NCBI RefSeq assembly: GCF_946479765.1
Contig: NZ_CAMLHO010000023.1
Coordinates: 1-60,598, forward strand
Direction: 5' to 3'
DNA length: 60,598 bases
Source: an uncultured Aliivibrio sp.
GTDB lineage: Bacteria > Pseudomonadota > Gammaproteobacteria > Enterobacterales > Vibrionaceae
Part shown: one piece after another, positions 1 to 9,360 of the stretch
Layout: every line of letters starts with the position of its first letter
Numbering within the stretch: position 1 is the first letter of the stretch
Notes under the pieces: model-generated
What the model was told of the DNA's origin: nothing
Seen by the model: the letters and a program-made list of their open reading frames with translations, nothing else
Database searches by the model: none
Position numbers and translations under genes: made by a program

Positions 1-71
1 AAGAAAAAGAGCAAACACCCAAGAAGCATTATTGAGCCTATACCAATAAAAAAAATAAAAGCATTAAATAC

Positions 72-115
72 AAAAAAAGGCCGCTTACTAATAATTAGTA
101 AGCGGCCTTTTTTTA
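72..115 (-). terminator. Intrinsic terminator of satP
   Basis: A long, almost perfect GC-containing inverted repeat (core AGGCCGCTTACT / AGTAAGCGGCCT) is flanked by A and T runs. On the minus strand it lies about 30 bp after the satP stop codon and ends in a T-tract, the classic rho-independent form. The symmetry means it could also stop transcription entering from the left. Confidence 0.9.
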
Positions 116-145
116 TTCTACAAACAGGCAGTTATAAGCAAAAAC

Positions 146-736
146 TTATGCTGTAACGGTTACTGCTTCTTTCGCTTTCATTTCACCAACAGGTAATACA
201 GTACGACCGTACTCACCATTAATTACTTGAGCCATAGAGAAGTACATTGCACTTAAACCACAGAATATACCAACATAACCAGCCATGTGGCCAATTAAAA
301 CACTACCAGTAAAATCGCGAGCTGAAAGCAATGCGAACAAAATAGTTAAGCTACCAAATACAACCTGCTTAGCGCGTGGGTAGTTGAACGTACCTAAGAA
401 TAAGAAGAATGTTAGAACACCCCACATTGCAAGATACCACCCCATGAAAGCAGGTGATGTTGCTTGGCCTAGGCCCATTTCAGGCATAAGAATTAGACCA
501 ACTAATGATAGCCAGAAGAAACCGTAAGAAGTGAATGCTGTAGTACCAAATGTATTACCTTTTTTATACTCCATGATGCCTGCAATTACTTGCGCGATGC
601 CACCGTAAAAAAGACCCATTGATAAGATCGCAGTATTTAAAGGAAAGAAACCAGCGTTATGCAGGTTTAATAACACAGTTGTCATACCAAAAGCCATTAA
701 GCCTAATGGTGCTGGATTCGCAAGTTTATTTGACAT
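146..736 (-). CDS. satP: Acetate/succinate-proton symporter SatP (YaaH/GPR1/FUN34 family)
   Basis: This 196-residue inner-membrane protein matches the usual length of SatP/YaaH. The family signature NPAPLGL lies at residues 7-13, followed by six hydrophobic helices. Family members take up acetate, and often succinate, with protons. The gene is monocistronic and divergent from btsS, so an acetate importer faces a pyruvate-sensing cluster, which fits scavenging of overflow metabolites. The start is ATG with a GAGG-like site just upstream. No recognisable operator was seen in the 240 bp between the two genes. Confidence 0.93.
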   Translation of the reverse strand: MSNKLANPAPLGLMAFGMTTVLLNLHNAGFFPLNTAILSMGLFYGGIAQVIAGIMEYKKGNTFGTTAFTSYGFFWLSLVGLILMPEMGLGQATSPAFMGWYLAMWGVLTFFLFLGTFNYPRAKQVVFGSLTILFALLSARDFTGSVLIGHMAGYVGIFCGLSAMYFSMAQVINGEYGRTVLPVGEMKAKEAVTVTA

Positions 737-979
737 GCTGGAGCCTCAAAAAAAAGTGTAATGATTAAAAAAATGTTTAGGATAAGCATTCTATTTATAC
801 GTGCTCAACATCACAACTACCAATAATGAAATCTTACATTTCACTTATTGCATTCTTACATTTAAGTCATTTTGTACCTATTTTATAATTGATAACACTC
901 AGTTTTCCGCCTTCTATTTAGACACCCTATCTATTTCCAATTACACTACAAACTCCTGCTTTATTTATAGAGAGCCGTC

Positions 980-2662
980 ATGGAATTGGTGTTTTCCCTT
1001 TTACAACAATTAAGTGTTTACCTTGTACTGGCTTATCTACTCAGTAAAACACCCTTGTTTTTGCCTATAACCACTATTTCAGGACGCTGGAGCCACCGCT
1101 TTCTTTGTTACATCATCTTTTCTGGTTTCTGTATTCTTGGTACTTATTTTGGTCTTGCTATTCAAGATGCTATCGCAAATACTCGGGCTATTGGCGCGGT
1201 AATGGGGGGGGTTCTTGGCGGTCCTTTCGTTGGCTTTTTTGTTGGACTAACTGGTGGTCTACATCGCTATTCTATGGGCGGGTTCACCGACCTTGCTTGT
1301 GCTATATCAACCACATCAGAAGGACTACTTGGTGGTTTGTTCCATTTATACTTCGTTAGAAAAAATAAAATTGAACAGCTATTTAGACCAAGAACCGTGT
1401 TAATGATTGCGTTTATCGCTGAATTACTACAAATGACGATCATTCTTATTGTAGCGAAGCCTTTTGATCAAGCTTATGCACTTGTTTCTTCTATTATCTT
1501 GCCAATGATTGTTGCTAACTCGGTTGGTGCTGCCATGTTCATGAGTATCATCCAAGATAGAAAAGCCATTTATGAAAAATACTCTGCGGCTTTCTCTAAT
1601 AAAGCGCTTAATATTGCACAACGCTCGGTTGGGATATTAAGCCAAGGATTTAACCAAGAAAACAGCAAACAAATTGCACAAATTATCTATGAAGAAACCG
1701 GGGTCGGTGCAGTATCAATTACAGACAAAGAAAAAATATTGGCCTTTATTGGTATCGGTGCCGACCATCATTTACCAGGAACCCTTATCGCTTCTGACTA
1801 CACACGAAAAGCAATAACACAAAGTAAAGTAATGTACATCGATGGTGACGAACACCCCTATCAATGTTCAATTAATGATAAATGCAAACTTGGTTCTGCC
1901 TTGGTTATTCCGCTTATTGGGGCAAATAATGAGGTTATTGGCACCATTAAACTGTATGAACCAAAACTGAAATTATTTTCCTATATCAACCTAACATTAG
2001 GTGAAGGTATTGCTAAACTGCTATCAAACCAGATCCTAACTGGTCGATACCTGCAACAACAAACGCTACTAACTCAAGCTGAACTGCGTTTATTACAAGC
2101 TCAAGTAAACCCTCACTTCTTATTTAATGCATTAAATACCATTAGTGCCGTTATTCGCCGCGATCCAAATCGAGCGAGAGAGCTTATTCAGCATTTATCT
2201 CAATTTTTCCGCCAAAATTTAAAACAGAACTTTGAGCAAGTCACCTTAAAAGAAGAATTACATCACGTACAATCTTATTTAGAAATCGAACTCGCTCGTT
2301 TTGCAGATCGACTGACAGTGACGGTGGACGTCGACGAGAAGCTGAATCAACTTAAGTTACCCACTTTTACATTACAACCCTTGGTTGAAAATGCGATTAA
2401 ACATGGAACATCAAATATGTTTGAAGATGGAGAGATCACGATCAAAGCCTATTTATCCCATCATCAAATTATTCTTGAAGTCATAGATAATGCAGGGTTA
2501 TACGTTGAACAGAAAAACAGCGATGGTTTAGGAACAAACATTGTTGATAAACGATTAAAAAATCAATTTGGTGAGGCGTTTGGGTTAACAATGTCTTGCA
2601 TTGAAAACCAACAAACCAAAGCCACTATTCACTTACCATTAGAGACGATGCATCATGCTTAA
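980..2662 (+). CDS. btsS: Pyruvate-responsive sensor histidine kinase BtsS (LytS/YehU family)
   Basis: The 560-residue protein is collinear with E. coli BtsS (YehU). It has an N-terminal 5TM-LYT membrane domain with the conserved stretch NTRAIGAVMGG (about 67-77), then a GAF-like domain (about 215-345), then a LytS-type kinase domain with QVNPHFLFNAL around the phospho-accepting His379 and the ATP-binding motif LQPLVENAIKHG. In E. coli, BtsS senses extracellular pyruvate and phosphorylates BtsR. Its last 8 bp overlap btsR. The start at 980 follows an AGAG site and gives the expected N-terminus; the open frame at 801-1013 in front of it is a shadow. Confidence 0.93.
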   Translation: MELVFSLLQQLSVYLVLAYLLSKTPLFLPITTISGRWSHRFLCYIIFSGFCILGTYFGLAIQDAIANTRAIGAVMGGVLGGPFVGFFVGLTGGLHRYSMGGFTDLACAISTTSEGLLGGLFHLYFVRKNKIEQLFRPRTVLMIAFIAELLQMTIILIVAKPFDQAYALVSSIILPMIVANSVGAAMFMSIIQDRKAIYEKYSAAFSNKALNIAQRSVGILSQGFNQENSKQIAQIIYEETGVGAVSITDKEKILAFIGIGADHHLPGTLIASDYTRKAITQSKVMYIDGDEHPYQCSINDKCKLGSALVIPLIGANNEVIGTIKLYEPKLKLFSYINLTLGEGIAKLLSNQILTGRYLQQQTLLTQAELRLLQAQVNPHFLFNALNTISAVIRRDPNRARELIQHLSQFFRQNLKQNFEQVTLKEELHHVQSYLEIELARFADRLTVTVDVDEKLNQLKLPTFTLQPLVENAIKHGTSNMFEDGEITIKAYLSHHQIILEVIDNAGLYVEQKNSDGLGTNIVDKRLKNQFGEAFGLTMSCIENQQTKATIHLPLETMHHA

Positions 2663-3371
2663 AGCCATTGTGATTGACGACGAACTATTTGCCCGCGAAG
2701 AGTTAATAGAACAATTAAATGAGATTGGTCACATTAATATTATTGCAGAGTGCGGCAATGCCATTGATGGATTAAAACAAATAAACAGACTCAAACCTGA
2801 TGTTGTTTTTCTTGATATTCAAATGCCTAAGATCACAGGAATGGAGCTGATCAGTATGTTAGCTCCTGAGAGCATGCCGAATGTGGTTTTTGTTACCGCT
2901 TATGATGAGTTTGCCGTAAAAGCCTTCGAAGATAATGCCTTTGATTATCTACTTAAACCGATTGAACCTTGTCGCCTTCAAAAAACCGTAAAGCGATTAT
3001 TAGCCGCAGACATAAAACAAGACCTATCCCCTATTGCTCAAACAGAGATTGAATTGATCCCCTGCTCTGGTCACAACCGCATTCTTCTTTTGCCCTCTCA
3101 TGATATTGAAGTGGCTAGCATTCAAGCATCTGGGGTTGAGTTGCTGACAAAAACAGAAAAAGCATGCACTCAACTGACTCTAAAAGTCCTTGAAGAAAAA
3201 ACGCCATTGATCCGCTGTCACCGCCAATTTTTAATTAATCCCCATTTCATTAGAGAGATTAAATTGCATGACAATGGCACAAGTGACATTGTAACGCAAA
3301 GCGGTCACGTAGCCCAAGTCAGCCGACGTTATCTTAAAGAAATTAAAGAGCGCCTTGGCATTCAAAGTTAA
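2655..3371 (+). CDS. btsR: LytTR response regulator BtsR (YehT)
   Basis: The 238-residue protein has a receiver domain (residues 1-120) with the acidic pocket DD at 8-9, phospho-acceptor Asp54 in FLDIQMP and the conserved K of LLKPIEP. A C-terminal LytTR DNA-binding domain (about 135-238) contains CHRQFLINP. It is the partner of BtsS, translationally coupled by an 8-bp overlap. LytTR proteins bind pairs of direct repeats about 21 bp apart, and just such repeats follow this gene in front of btsT. Established function of the family: activation of btsT (yjiY) when pyruvate is present. Confidence 0.93.
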   Translation: MLKAIVIDDELFAREELIEQLNEIGHINIIAECGNAIDGLKQINRLKPDVVFLDIQMPKITGMELISMLAPESMPNVVFVTAYDEFAVKAFEDNAFDYLLKPIEPCRLQKTVKRLLAADIKQDLSPIAQTEIELIPCSGHNRILLLPSHDIEVASIQASGVELLTKTEKACTQLTLKVLEEKTPLIRCHRQFLINPHFIREIKLHDNGTSDIVTQSGHVAQVSRRYLKEIKERLGIQS

Positions 3372-3390
3372 TCGAATGTCATAGATTCTC

Positions 3391-3460
3391 ACCACTTAAT
3401 ACGAACCAAAAACCACTTAACATTAAATAACACCACTTAGCCTCTTATCACAACCACTCA
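3391..3460 (+). promoter_or_regulatory. Four tandem BtsR-type operator repeats upstream of btsT
   Basis: ACCACTTA occurs at 3391-3398, 3412-3419 and 3432-3439, and ACCACTCA at 3453-3460. The start-to-start steps are 21, 20 and 21 bp, so the sites sit on one face of the helix. This matches the E. coli BtsR motif as I recall it, ACC(A/G)CT(C/T)A repeated with a 13-bp spacer, but with four copies in place of two. A hairpin (GGGCGT 3469-3474 / ACGCCC 3484-3489) follows, before the btsT start at 3558. Confidence 0.8.
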
Positions 3461-3557
3461 CCTTTTCAGGGCGTGAACTCTTTACGCCCATCAGTATGAT
3501 AACCAACATATCAATTTGTTTATTTAATTAACCAGTAATTCAAACAAGGAATAAATT

Positions 3558-5024
3558 ATGATTTGGTTTCTAACTTGCGTCGCTGCACTTATCGGTGGTT
3601 ACTTCATCTATGGTGCCTTTATTGAAAAAATCTTCGGCATCAAAGAAGACAGAAAAACCCCCGCTTATACTAAAACTGATGGCGTTGATTTTGTTCCAAT
3701 GTCGACACCACGAGTCTATCTGGTTCAACTTCTAAACATTGCAGGTGTCGGTCCAATTTTTGGCCCAATCATGGGTGCCCTTTACGGCCCTGCAGCTATG
3801 TTATGGATTGTACTTGGTTGTATTTTTGCAGGCGCAGTACACGATTACTTCTCTGGTATGCTTTCTATTCGTAATGGTGGGGCTTCAGTACCAACGATTA
3901 CCGGAAAATACTTAGGCAATGGCGCAAAACACTTTATGAATGTGTTCGCGATTGTTCTACTTCTTCTTGTTGGTGTTGTCTTTGTTTCTGCTCCAGCAAG
4001 TATGCTAACAAACCTAATGAATGACCAATTTGATTTAGGTGTCACGATGACATCAATGGTTGTTATCATTTTTGGTTACTATATCTTGGCGACGATCGTG
4101 CCGGTAGATAAAATCATCGGTCGCTTCTATCCATTATTTGGCGCTCTATTGATTTTCATGTCTGTTGGCCTAATTTCAGCCATTGCATTATCAAGTGATC
4201 ACTCAGTTCTTGGTAGCTACGAACCGAGCCAAATGTTTACCAACATGAACCCGAACGATTTACCATTATGGCCTGCTCTATTTATCACCATTGCTTGTGG
4301 TGCTATCTCTGGTTTTCACGCAACACAATCCCCTCTTATGGCACGCTGCATGGAAAATGAAAAGAATGGTCGCTTCGTATTCTACGGTGCAATGATTGGT
4401 GAAGGCATTATCGCTCTTATCTGGTGTGCTATCGCTCTGTCTTTCTTTGATGGGATGGAAGCGCTTCAAGCTGCTGTTGCTGATGGGGGCCCTGGAAACG
4501 TCGTTTATGCCTCTTCATTTGGTCTTTTGGGTACGTTTGGTGGCATCCTCGCTTTCTTAGGTGTTGTTATCCTACCAATCACATCGGGTGACACTGCATT
4601 CCGCTCAAGCCGATTAATCCTTGCTGAATATTTCAATATGGAACAAAAAACACTTCGTAACCGTCTATTAATGGCGCTTCCACTGTTTGTTCTTGGTGCA
4701 GTCTTAACACAAGTTGACTTCGGTATTATCTGGCGCTACTTCGGTTTTGCTAACCAAACAACAGCGGTAATGATGTTATGGACTGCAACGGCTTACTTGG
4801 TTCGTCATAATAAACTGCATTGGGTTTCAACTGTACCTGCGATATTTATGACAAGCGTTTGTATTACGTTCATTCTAAGTAACAGTCAACTAGGCTTTGG
4901 TTTACCAATGATACTATCAACCATTACTGGTGTGGTTTCAGCTCTGGTTATTGCCGGTCTTGTTATTGTGAAATCAAAAAATAAAGGCCAAATTGATACT
5001 GAAGAAGAGAGTCTCCAATCTTAA
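3558..5024 (+). CDS. btsT: CstA-family pyruvate/peptide transporter, short form (BtsT-like)
   Basis: This 488-residue polytopic membrane protein belongs to the carbon starvation protein A family. Conserved family stretches include LLNIAGVGPIFGPIMGALYG near residue 60 and FHATQSPLMARCM near 255. E. coli CstA and BtsT are about 700 residues, so this is the shorter form lacking the long C-terminal part; the C-terminus here is charged and complete, with no sign of truncation. Its place directly behind btsSR, with BtsR-type repeats in its promoter, suggests it is the regulated pyruvate importer. The symbol rests on context; the substrate is inferred. Confidence 0.8.
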   Translation: MIWFLTCVAALIGGYFIYGAFIEKIFGIKEDRKTPAYTKTDGVDFVPMSTPRVYLVQLLNIAGVGPIFGPIMGALYGPAAMLWIVLGCIFAGAVHDYFSGMLSIRNGGASVPTITGKYLGNGAKHFMNVFAIVLLLLVGVVFVSAPASMLTNLMNDQFDLGVTMTSMVVIIFGYYILATIVPVDKIIGRFYPLFGALLIFMSVGLISAIALSSDHSVLGSYEPSQMFTNMNPNDLPLWPALFITIACGAISGFHATQSPLMARCMENEKNGRFVFYGAMIGEGIIALIWCAIALSFFDGMEALQAAVADGGPGNVVYASSFGLLGTFGGILAFLGVVILPITSGDTAFRSSRLILAEYFNMEQKTLRNRLLMALPLFVLGAVLTQVDFGIIWRYFGFANQTTAVMMLWTATAYLVRHNKLHWVSTVPAIFMTSVCITFILSNSQLGFGLPMILSTITGVVSALVIAGLVIVKSKNKGQIDTEEESLQS

Positions 5025-5072
5025 AGTAATGTTATAACTTCCCCCTATAACATGCATATTAAAAGCCCAAAT

Positions 5073-5108
5073 AAAAAACGCCAGTGATAATAACCACTGG
5101 CGTTTTTA
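5073..5108. terminator. Bidirectional terminator between btsT and the 5.1-kb gene
   Basis: A perfect AAAACGCCAGTG / CACTGGCGTTTT stem with an A-tract on the left and a T-tract on the right lies between two convergent genes, so it can serve both. Confidence 0.88.
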
Positions 5109-5145
5109 TAATTTGAACTTACTTGCTTTGTATTTATTGATAGCG

Positions 5146-5595
5146 TTACTTTTGTTTCGCTGCGATTGCGGCGTAATCACCAAGTAATTTAGAGAGTATT
5201 GGTAACCAATTCAACGCATCTGTTGGTGGCTTAACTAAGATTTTCTCAACCAATTCACAATGCTCTTCTAACGATACTGTTTCTTCTAAATTAAATAACA
5301 TTGCATAAGCATGCCACAAAACAAGACGCATCATACGTAAGCTATTTTGTTGTGAGTTTTCAGACTCAGAAAATGCGTGAGTCACTTCACCAAGAGCAAC
5401 GGCAGCAAGACGAAGCATGGCATCTAATTGAGCCGTTTGCATACGATCTTGATTGGCTACTTCTTCTTGTTCAAACGTAAAGATCTCTTTTATTGTCTCT
5501 TCAGGAACCATGCGACTAATCACACGGTGGCTGAACTCTTCAAGATCATGACGTGGCATTGTTACCAAGCAAGAAAAAGTGTAATCACGTTCCAT
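5146..5595 (-). CDS. Conserved hypothetical protein, downstream of rhlE
   Basis: I do not recognise this 149-residue soluble protein. It is acidic and predicted mostly helical, with no signal peptide, membrane segment or cysteine cluster; the only motif-like feature is a Met/Leu-rich helix near residues 85-105. It begins 8 bp after the rhlE stop codon on the same strand and so is very probably co-transcribed with the RNA helicase. An RNA-related role would be guesswork. Its own ATG lies inside the 3' flank of rhlE. Confidence 0.72.
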   Translation of the reverse strand: MERDYTFSCLVTMPRHDLEEFSHRVISRMVPEETIKEIFTFEQEEVANQDRMQTAQLDAMLRLAAVALGEVTHAFSESENSQQNSLRMMRLVLWHAYAMLFNLEETVSLEEHCELVEKILVKPPTDALNWLPILSKLLGDYAAIAAKQK

Positions 5596-5603
5596 TTTTA
5601 ATC

Positions 5604-6908
5604 CTACTTTTTAAGCTTAGTTATACCAGCTTTCTTCTGAATTACGTTCTTCAAACGCATACGGCGCTCTGCTGAAGACTGATCTTGATTCACATTCGTT
5701 GCATTATTCGTACGACCTTTGCGATCTTTAAATCCAGCTTTCGTGTTCACTTTTTCAATGTAAGCATCACGGCTCTTAGGCTCGTAACCCGCTTGAACTA
5801 CACGGTGAATACGTTGCTGAATTAGCGTTTCAACTTGAACCACTGTTAACTCTTCTTCACGACTAACAAAAGAGATCGCATGACCTTTTTTACCAGCACG
5901 GCCAGTACGACCAATACGGTGAACATAATCTTCTGCTAAGAAAGGCATATCGTAGTTAATTACGTGTGGTAAATCGACAATATCAAGACCACGAGCAGCA
6001 ACATCCGTTGCAACCATTACACGAGCTTTACCTTCTTTAAACTCTTCTAATGCACGACGACGAGCACTCTGAGCTTTATCTCCGTGACAAATAACCGCTT
6101 TAATACCATCAAGCTTAAGCTCTTTAACAATATTATTTGCCGTTTCTTTGTAGTTTACAAATACCAGAACTTGCTGCCAGTTTTTACGTCCAATCAGTTC
6201 TGATAATAATTCTGTTTTACGCTCTTCGTCTACTGGGTAAACAACGTGAGCAATAGTCGATGCCGTCATATTTTCACGGTCAACCGAAACACGCTTTGGA
6301 CGACGTAATATATCACTAGCTAATTTATTCATTTGCGCTGAAGACGTCGCAGAGAACAACATAATTTGTGGTGCTGAGTTCACTTCCATCATGATATTAC
6401 GAATTGCGTTAACAAAACCCATATCTAACATGCGGTCTGCTTCATCAAACACTAAAAACTCAAGATTAGCGATAGAGATATTACCCTCTTCGATGTGCTC
6501 TTGAAGACGACCAGGAGTCGCCACTAAGATATCAACGCCCGGATCCAATGCTCTCTCTTGAGAAGACATTTTTTTACCGCCAAATACCGCGGTTACAGAT
6601 AATGCTGTGTATTTTGTGTAGTCAGCAATGTTTGATGCGATCTGCTCTGCTAGCTCACGAGTTGGAGCCAAAATTAACGCACGAGCTGAACGACGCGTTG
6701 CTGTTTTTTTCGAATCAAGTAATAGCTGAATCACAGGCAATGCAAACGCGGCAGTTTTGCCTGTACCTGTTTGAGCATTTGCTAGAATATCATGACCTTT
6801 ACGTGCCAAAGGAATAGCTTTTTGCTGGATTGGGGTTAATTTCTGATAACCACATTCAGTTAATGCTTTTACGACTTCAGGTGCGAAACCTTGAGATGAA
6901 AATGACAT
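5604..6908 (-). CDS. rhlE: DEAD-box ATP-dependent RNA helicase (RhlE group)
   Basis: The 434-residue protein has the full helicase motif set in order: Q motif (PIQQKAI, about 27-33), I AQTGTGKT, Ia PTRELAEQ, Ib TPGR, II DEAD, III SAT, V ARGLDI and VI HRIGRTGRAG. A basic C-terminal tail (about 375-434, ending KKAGITKLKK) is typical of RhlE-like enzymes that act on structured RNA and ribosome intermediates. Assignment to RhlE rather than another DEAD paralogue rests on overall resemblance. It shares an operon with the small gene at 5146. Confidence 0.85.
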   Translation of the reverse strand: MSFSSQGFAPEVVKALTECGYQKLTPIQQKAIPLARKGHDILANAQTGTGKTAAFALPVIQLLLDSKKTATRRSARALILAPTRELAEQIASNIADYTKYTALSVTAVFGGKKMSSQERALDPGVDILVATPGRLQEHIEEGNISIANLEFLVFDEADRMLDMGFVNAIRNIMMEVNSAPQIMLFSATSSAQMNKLASDILRRPKRVSVDRENMTASTIAHVVYPVDEERKTELLSELIGRKNWQQVLVFVNYKETANNIVKELKLDGIKAVICHGDKAQSARRRALEEFKEGKARVMVATDVAARGLDIVDLPHVINYDMPFLAEDYVHRIGRTGRAGKKGHAISFVSREEELTVVQVETLIQQRIHRVVQAGYEPKSRDAYIEKVNTKAGFKDRKGRTNNATNVNQDQSSAERRMRLKNVIQKKAGITKLKK

Positions 6909-7015
6909 AAAGTGGATTCCTTAAGCGAATAGTCTATGTATTCAGTGAACAATAATTTAGCCGCGCATTATAAATGATTTATGGTGAGTTAGCGCACGTT
7001 TTTTGTTATTCCATC

Positions 7016-7052
7016 ATAAAAAAAGGCAGAAACACCAAAGTATTTCTGCCTT
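7016..7052 (-). terminator. Terminator of ndh
   Basis: On the minus strand a stem AAGGCAGAAA / TTTCTGCCTT ends in a run of T about 30 bp after the ndh stop codon. Confidence 0.85.
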
Positions 7053-7082
7053 CTTACCGATTTGTTTTTAAAATGGCTTAAA

Positions 7083-8372
7083 TTAGTGAAGTTTTAAGCT
7101 CGGACGTAGTACTCGGTTAATTCGGCCAACTAACATGATCAAGGTTGTTTTAAAGACACCATGCAATGCAATTTGGTGCATGCGGTATAGTGAAATATAC
7201 ACAATACGCGCAATACGACCTTCAACCATCATAGAGCCTTTAGTTAGATTACCCATTAAGCTACCAACCGTTGAGAAGTTACTTAACGACACTAAAGAAC
7301 CGTGATCTTTATAAATATACGGTTTCATATCGCGGTCAGTCATCTTAGCAACGATATTTTTAAATGCATGGCTTGCCATCTGATGTGCCGCTTGCGCACG
7401 AGGTGGCACAAAACCGCCTTCTGGCTTTTCACACGATGCTAGATCACCAATAACAAAAATATCGTCATCACGAGTCGTTTGCAGTGTTGGCTTAACGACA
7501 AGTTGATTAATGCGGTTTGTTTCAAGCCCTGCAATGTCTTTCATAAAATCTGGCGCTTTGATACCCGCAGCCCACACCATGATTTGAGCTGGAATAACAT
7601 CACCATCTTTAGTGTGTAAACCTTCAGAATCTGCCTTAGTTACCATAGTCATCGTTCTAACGTTTACACCCAGTTTTGTTAACTCACTGTGCGCAGCAGA
7701 CGAAATACGAGGAGGCAGAGCAGGGAGAATTCGCTCACCCGCTTCAACAAGGCTTACATTCAATTTTGCAGAATCTAAATCCCCAAAACCATATAAACGT
7801 AGCTCTTTAATCGCATTATGAAGCTCAGCAGAAAGCTCAACACCCGTTGCACCTGCACCAACAATCGCTATATCAACGGTTTTTTGTGTTGGATGCATAT
7901 GAAGTTTTAAGAACTGATTGTTCATTTCCGTACGGAAGCGATGCGCTTGCTCTGGGCTATCAAGGAAAATACAATTTTCACGAACGCCTGGAGTATTGAA
8001 ATCATTCGACGTAGAGCCAATCGCAAGGATTAAATAATCGTACTCAATCTCTCTTGTTGGGATGAGTAACTCTCCATGTTCATCTTTAATTTCAGCTAGA
8101 GTAATAAATTTGCGGTCACGGTTGATATCGCACAAACTGCCCATTTGAAAATCAAAAGAATGATTTTTAGCATGAGCACGATAACTAATAGCATCAACAC
8201 CCTCATCTAACGAGCCTGTCGCTACTTCATGCAGCAATGGCTTCCATAAGTGGCTTGTTTTACGATCAACTAAGGTTACTTCTGCACGGCCTTTGCGACC
8301 TAGTGTACGACCAAATTTAGTAGCAAGTTCTAAACCACCAGCTCCACCACCAACAATAACAATTTTAGTCAT
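7083..8372 (-). CDS. ndh: Type II NADH:quinone oxidoreductase Ndh
   Basis: The 429-residue membrane-associated flavoprotein passes electrons from NADH to quinone without pumping protons. It has an N-terminal FAD-binding Rossmann motif [11 protein letters not shown] (7-17), a second dinucleotide motif [11 protein letters not shown] for NADH in the middle, and the conserved second FAD contact VIGDLAS. A C-terminal amphipathic region probably docks on the membrane. AGAGG precedes the ATG. In E. coli ndh also lies next to ycfP, as here, and is repressed by FNR without oxygen; a weak FNR-like half-palindrome is seen upstream. Confidence 0.94.
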   Translation of the reverse strand: MTKIVIVGGGAGGLELATKFGRTLGRKGRAEVTLVDRKTSHLWKPLLHEVATGSLDEGVDAISYRAHAKNHSFDFQMGSLCDINRDRKFITLAEIKDEHGELLIPTREIEYDYLILAIGSTSNDFNTPGVRENCIFLDSPEQAHRFRTEMNNQFLKLHMHPTQKTVDIAIVGAGATGVELSAELHNAIKELRLYGFGDLDSAKLNVSLVEAGERILPALPPRISSAAHSELTKLGVNVRTMTMVTKADSEGLHTKDGDVIPAQIMVWAAGIKAPDFMKDIAGLETNRINQLVVKPTLQTTRDDDIFVIGDLASCEKPEGGFVPPRAQAAHQMASHAFKNIVAKMTDRDMKPYIYKDHGSLVSLSNFSTVGSLMGNLTKGSMMVEGRIARIVYISLYRMHQIALHGVFKTTLIMLVGRINRVLRPSLKLH

Positions 8373-8681
8373 TACAATTTTCCTCTAAAGAATAAAAAGG
8401 GGATCAATCCGAACATATCGAATCAAAAAATTTAAAAATGAGCACTGTATGCTTCTTTTCATTATTTTTTGCATTATATCTCCCTATTTCAGATGTTATC
8501 AAGCAGATATAGATGTTATATAGAAGATTTCTTTTGAGGTGTGAAATAAATGGGAAAATTGTATTATTTTGTAACAGGAGATCGTTTCTTTGGTTTAGAT
8601 CAAAAAACCTCACGATATTGTGAGGTTTTTATTATGTTACTGAGGCTTTTTATTCTTACATCGAATTTATAAAAACAGGCA
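8373..8681. other. ndh upstream intergenic region
   Basis: About 310 bp without a convincing gene. A 69-codon minus-strand frame here (8404-8613) lacks a ribosome binding site and looks like chance in AT-rich DNA. The region holds the ycfP terminator at 8602-8631 and a possible FNR-type site TTGGT-N4-ATCAA at 8590-8603 (consensus TTGAT-N4-ATCAA, one mismatch), some 220 bp before ndh. Confidence 0.4.
8602..8631. terminator. Terminator after ycfP
   Basis: Stem AAAACCTCAC / GTGAGGTTTT with a 6-base loop and flanking A/T tracts, about 50 bp beyond the ycfP stop codon. Confidence 0.82.
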
Positions 8682-9233
8682 CTAAATCAGCGTTTCTGCT
8701 TCTTTAAAGGCTTTCATTGCCTGTAGATGCTGAGAGATTTTCTTAAACTTATGCGTTTCGTTTTCATCCCAGATAATTTGATAATAAGGTTCAAGCTCTA
8801 TTGCCGTCGCTGAGTTATCACGGATTTCATCACTTTTCGATAAAATACATAAACAGTTTTCTTTGTTTTTATTTCGGAACTTCTCAATACACTTGGTCGC
8901 GATATCTGTGTACTCTTCAGGCCGGTCGATTCGACCTTCCATGTTCACTTCTGGATGCAAGTTAGGATTAAAAATCACCTGGCGAATACCGCATAAGAAA
9001 CCAATGCGTTCAGCCCAAAAACCACCTAAACCAACACCACAAATAATAGGATTTGGATCACCAGCTTGCTCTATAACCTTATAGACTTCTTTTAATAAAT
9101 ACTGCATATCATGTTTAGGATGCAAAGTGCTGTAGTTAATAAAACGCACATCTTCGTCAATAAACTGAAGCTGCATAATCTTTTCATGATTACCCGGGCT
9201 GGTTGAGTCGAAGCCGTGAAGGTAAATAATCAT
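8682..9233 (-). CDS. ycfP: YcfP family alpha/beta-hydrolase-fold protein (UPF0227)
   Basis: The 183-residue protein matches E. coli YcfP in length and sequence pattern. It opens with MIIYLHGF (the hydrolase oxyanion region) followed by STSPGNHEK, and carries [10 protein letters not shown] where serine hydrolases have the nucleophile elbow GxSxG. The elbow serine is replaced by glycine here, so classical esterase activity is uncertain. Its physiological substrate is not known to me. In E. coli the gene lies between nagZ and ndh; here it is next to ndh, but nagZ is missing on the other side. Confidence 0.88.
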   Translation of the reverse strand: MIIYLHGFDSTSPGNHEKIMQLQFIDEDVRFINYSTLHPKHDMQYLLKEVYKVIEQAGDPNPIICGVGLGGFWAERIGFLCGIRQVIFNPNLHPEVNMEGRIDRPEEYTDIATKCIEKFRNKNKENCLCILSKSDEIRDNSATAIELEPYYQIIWDENETHKFKKISQHLQAMKAFKEAETLI

Positions 9234-9360
9234 GTATTCCCCCTGTTCCTGAATAAGAATTTTCCATATAGTAAATTTAATCTACCATGAAAAATAAGGT
9301 TTTAAAGCCCTTAGCTTGAGCAATAATGAGAACAGTGATCTACCCTAGATTATTACTGAT

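Noticed and set aside
801-1013. 70-codon plus-strand frame before btsS
   Set aside because: No ribosome binding site, low-complexity AT-rich composition, and it overlaps the true start of btsS.
8404-8613. 69-codon minus-strand frame before ndh
   Set aside because: Overlaps the ycfP terminator and ndh promoter region and has no protein-like features.
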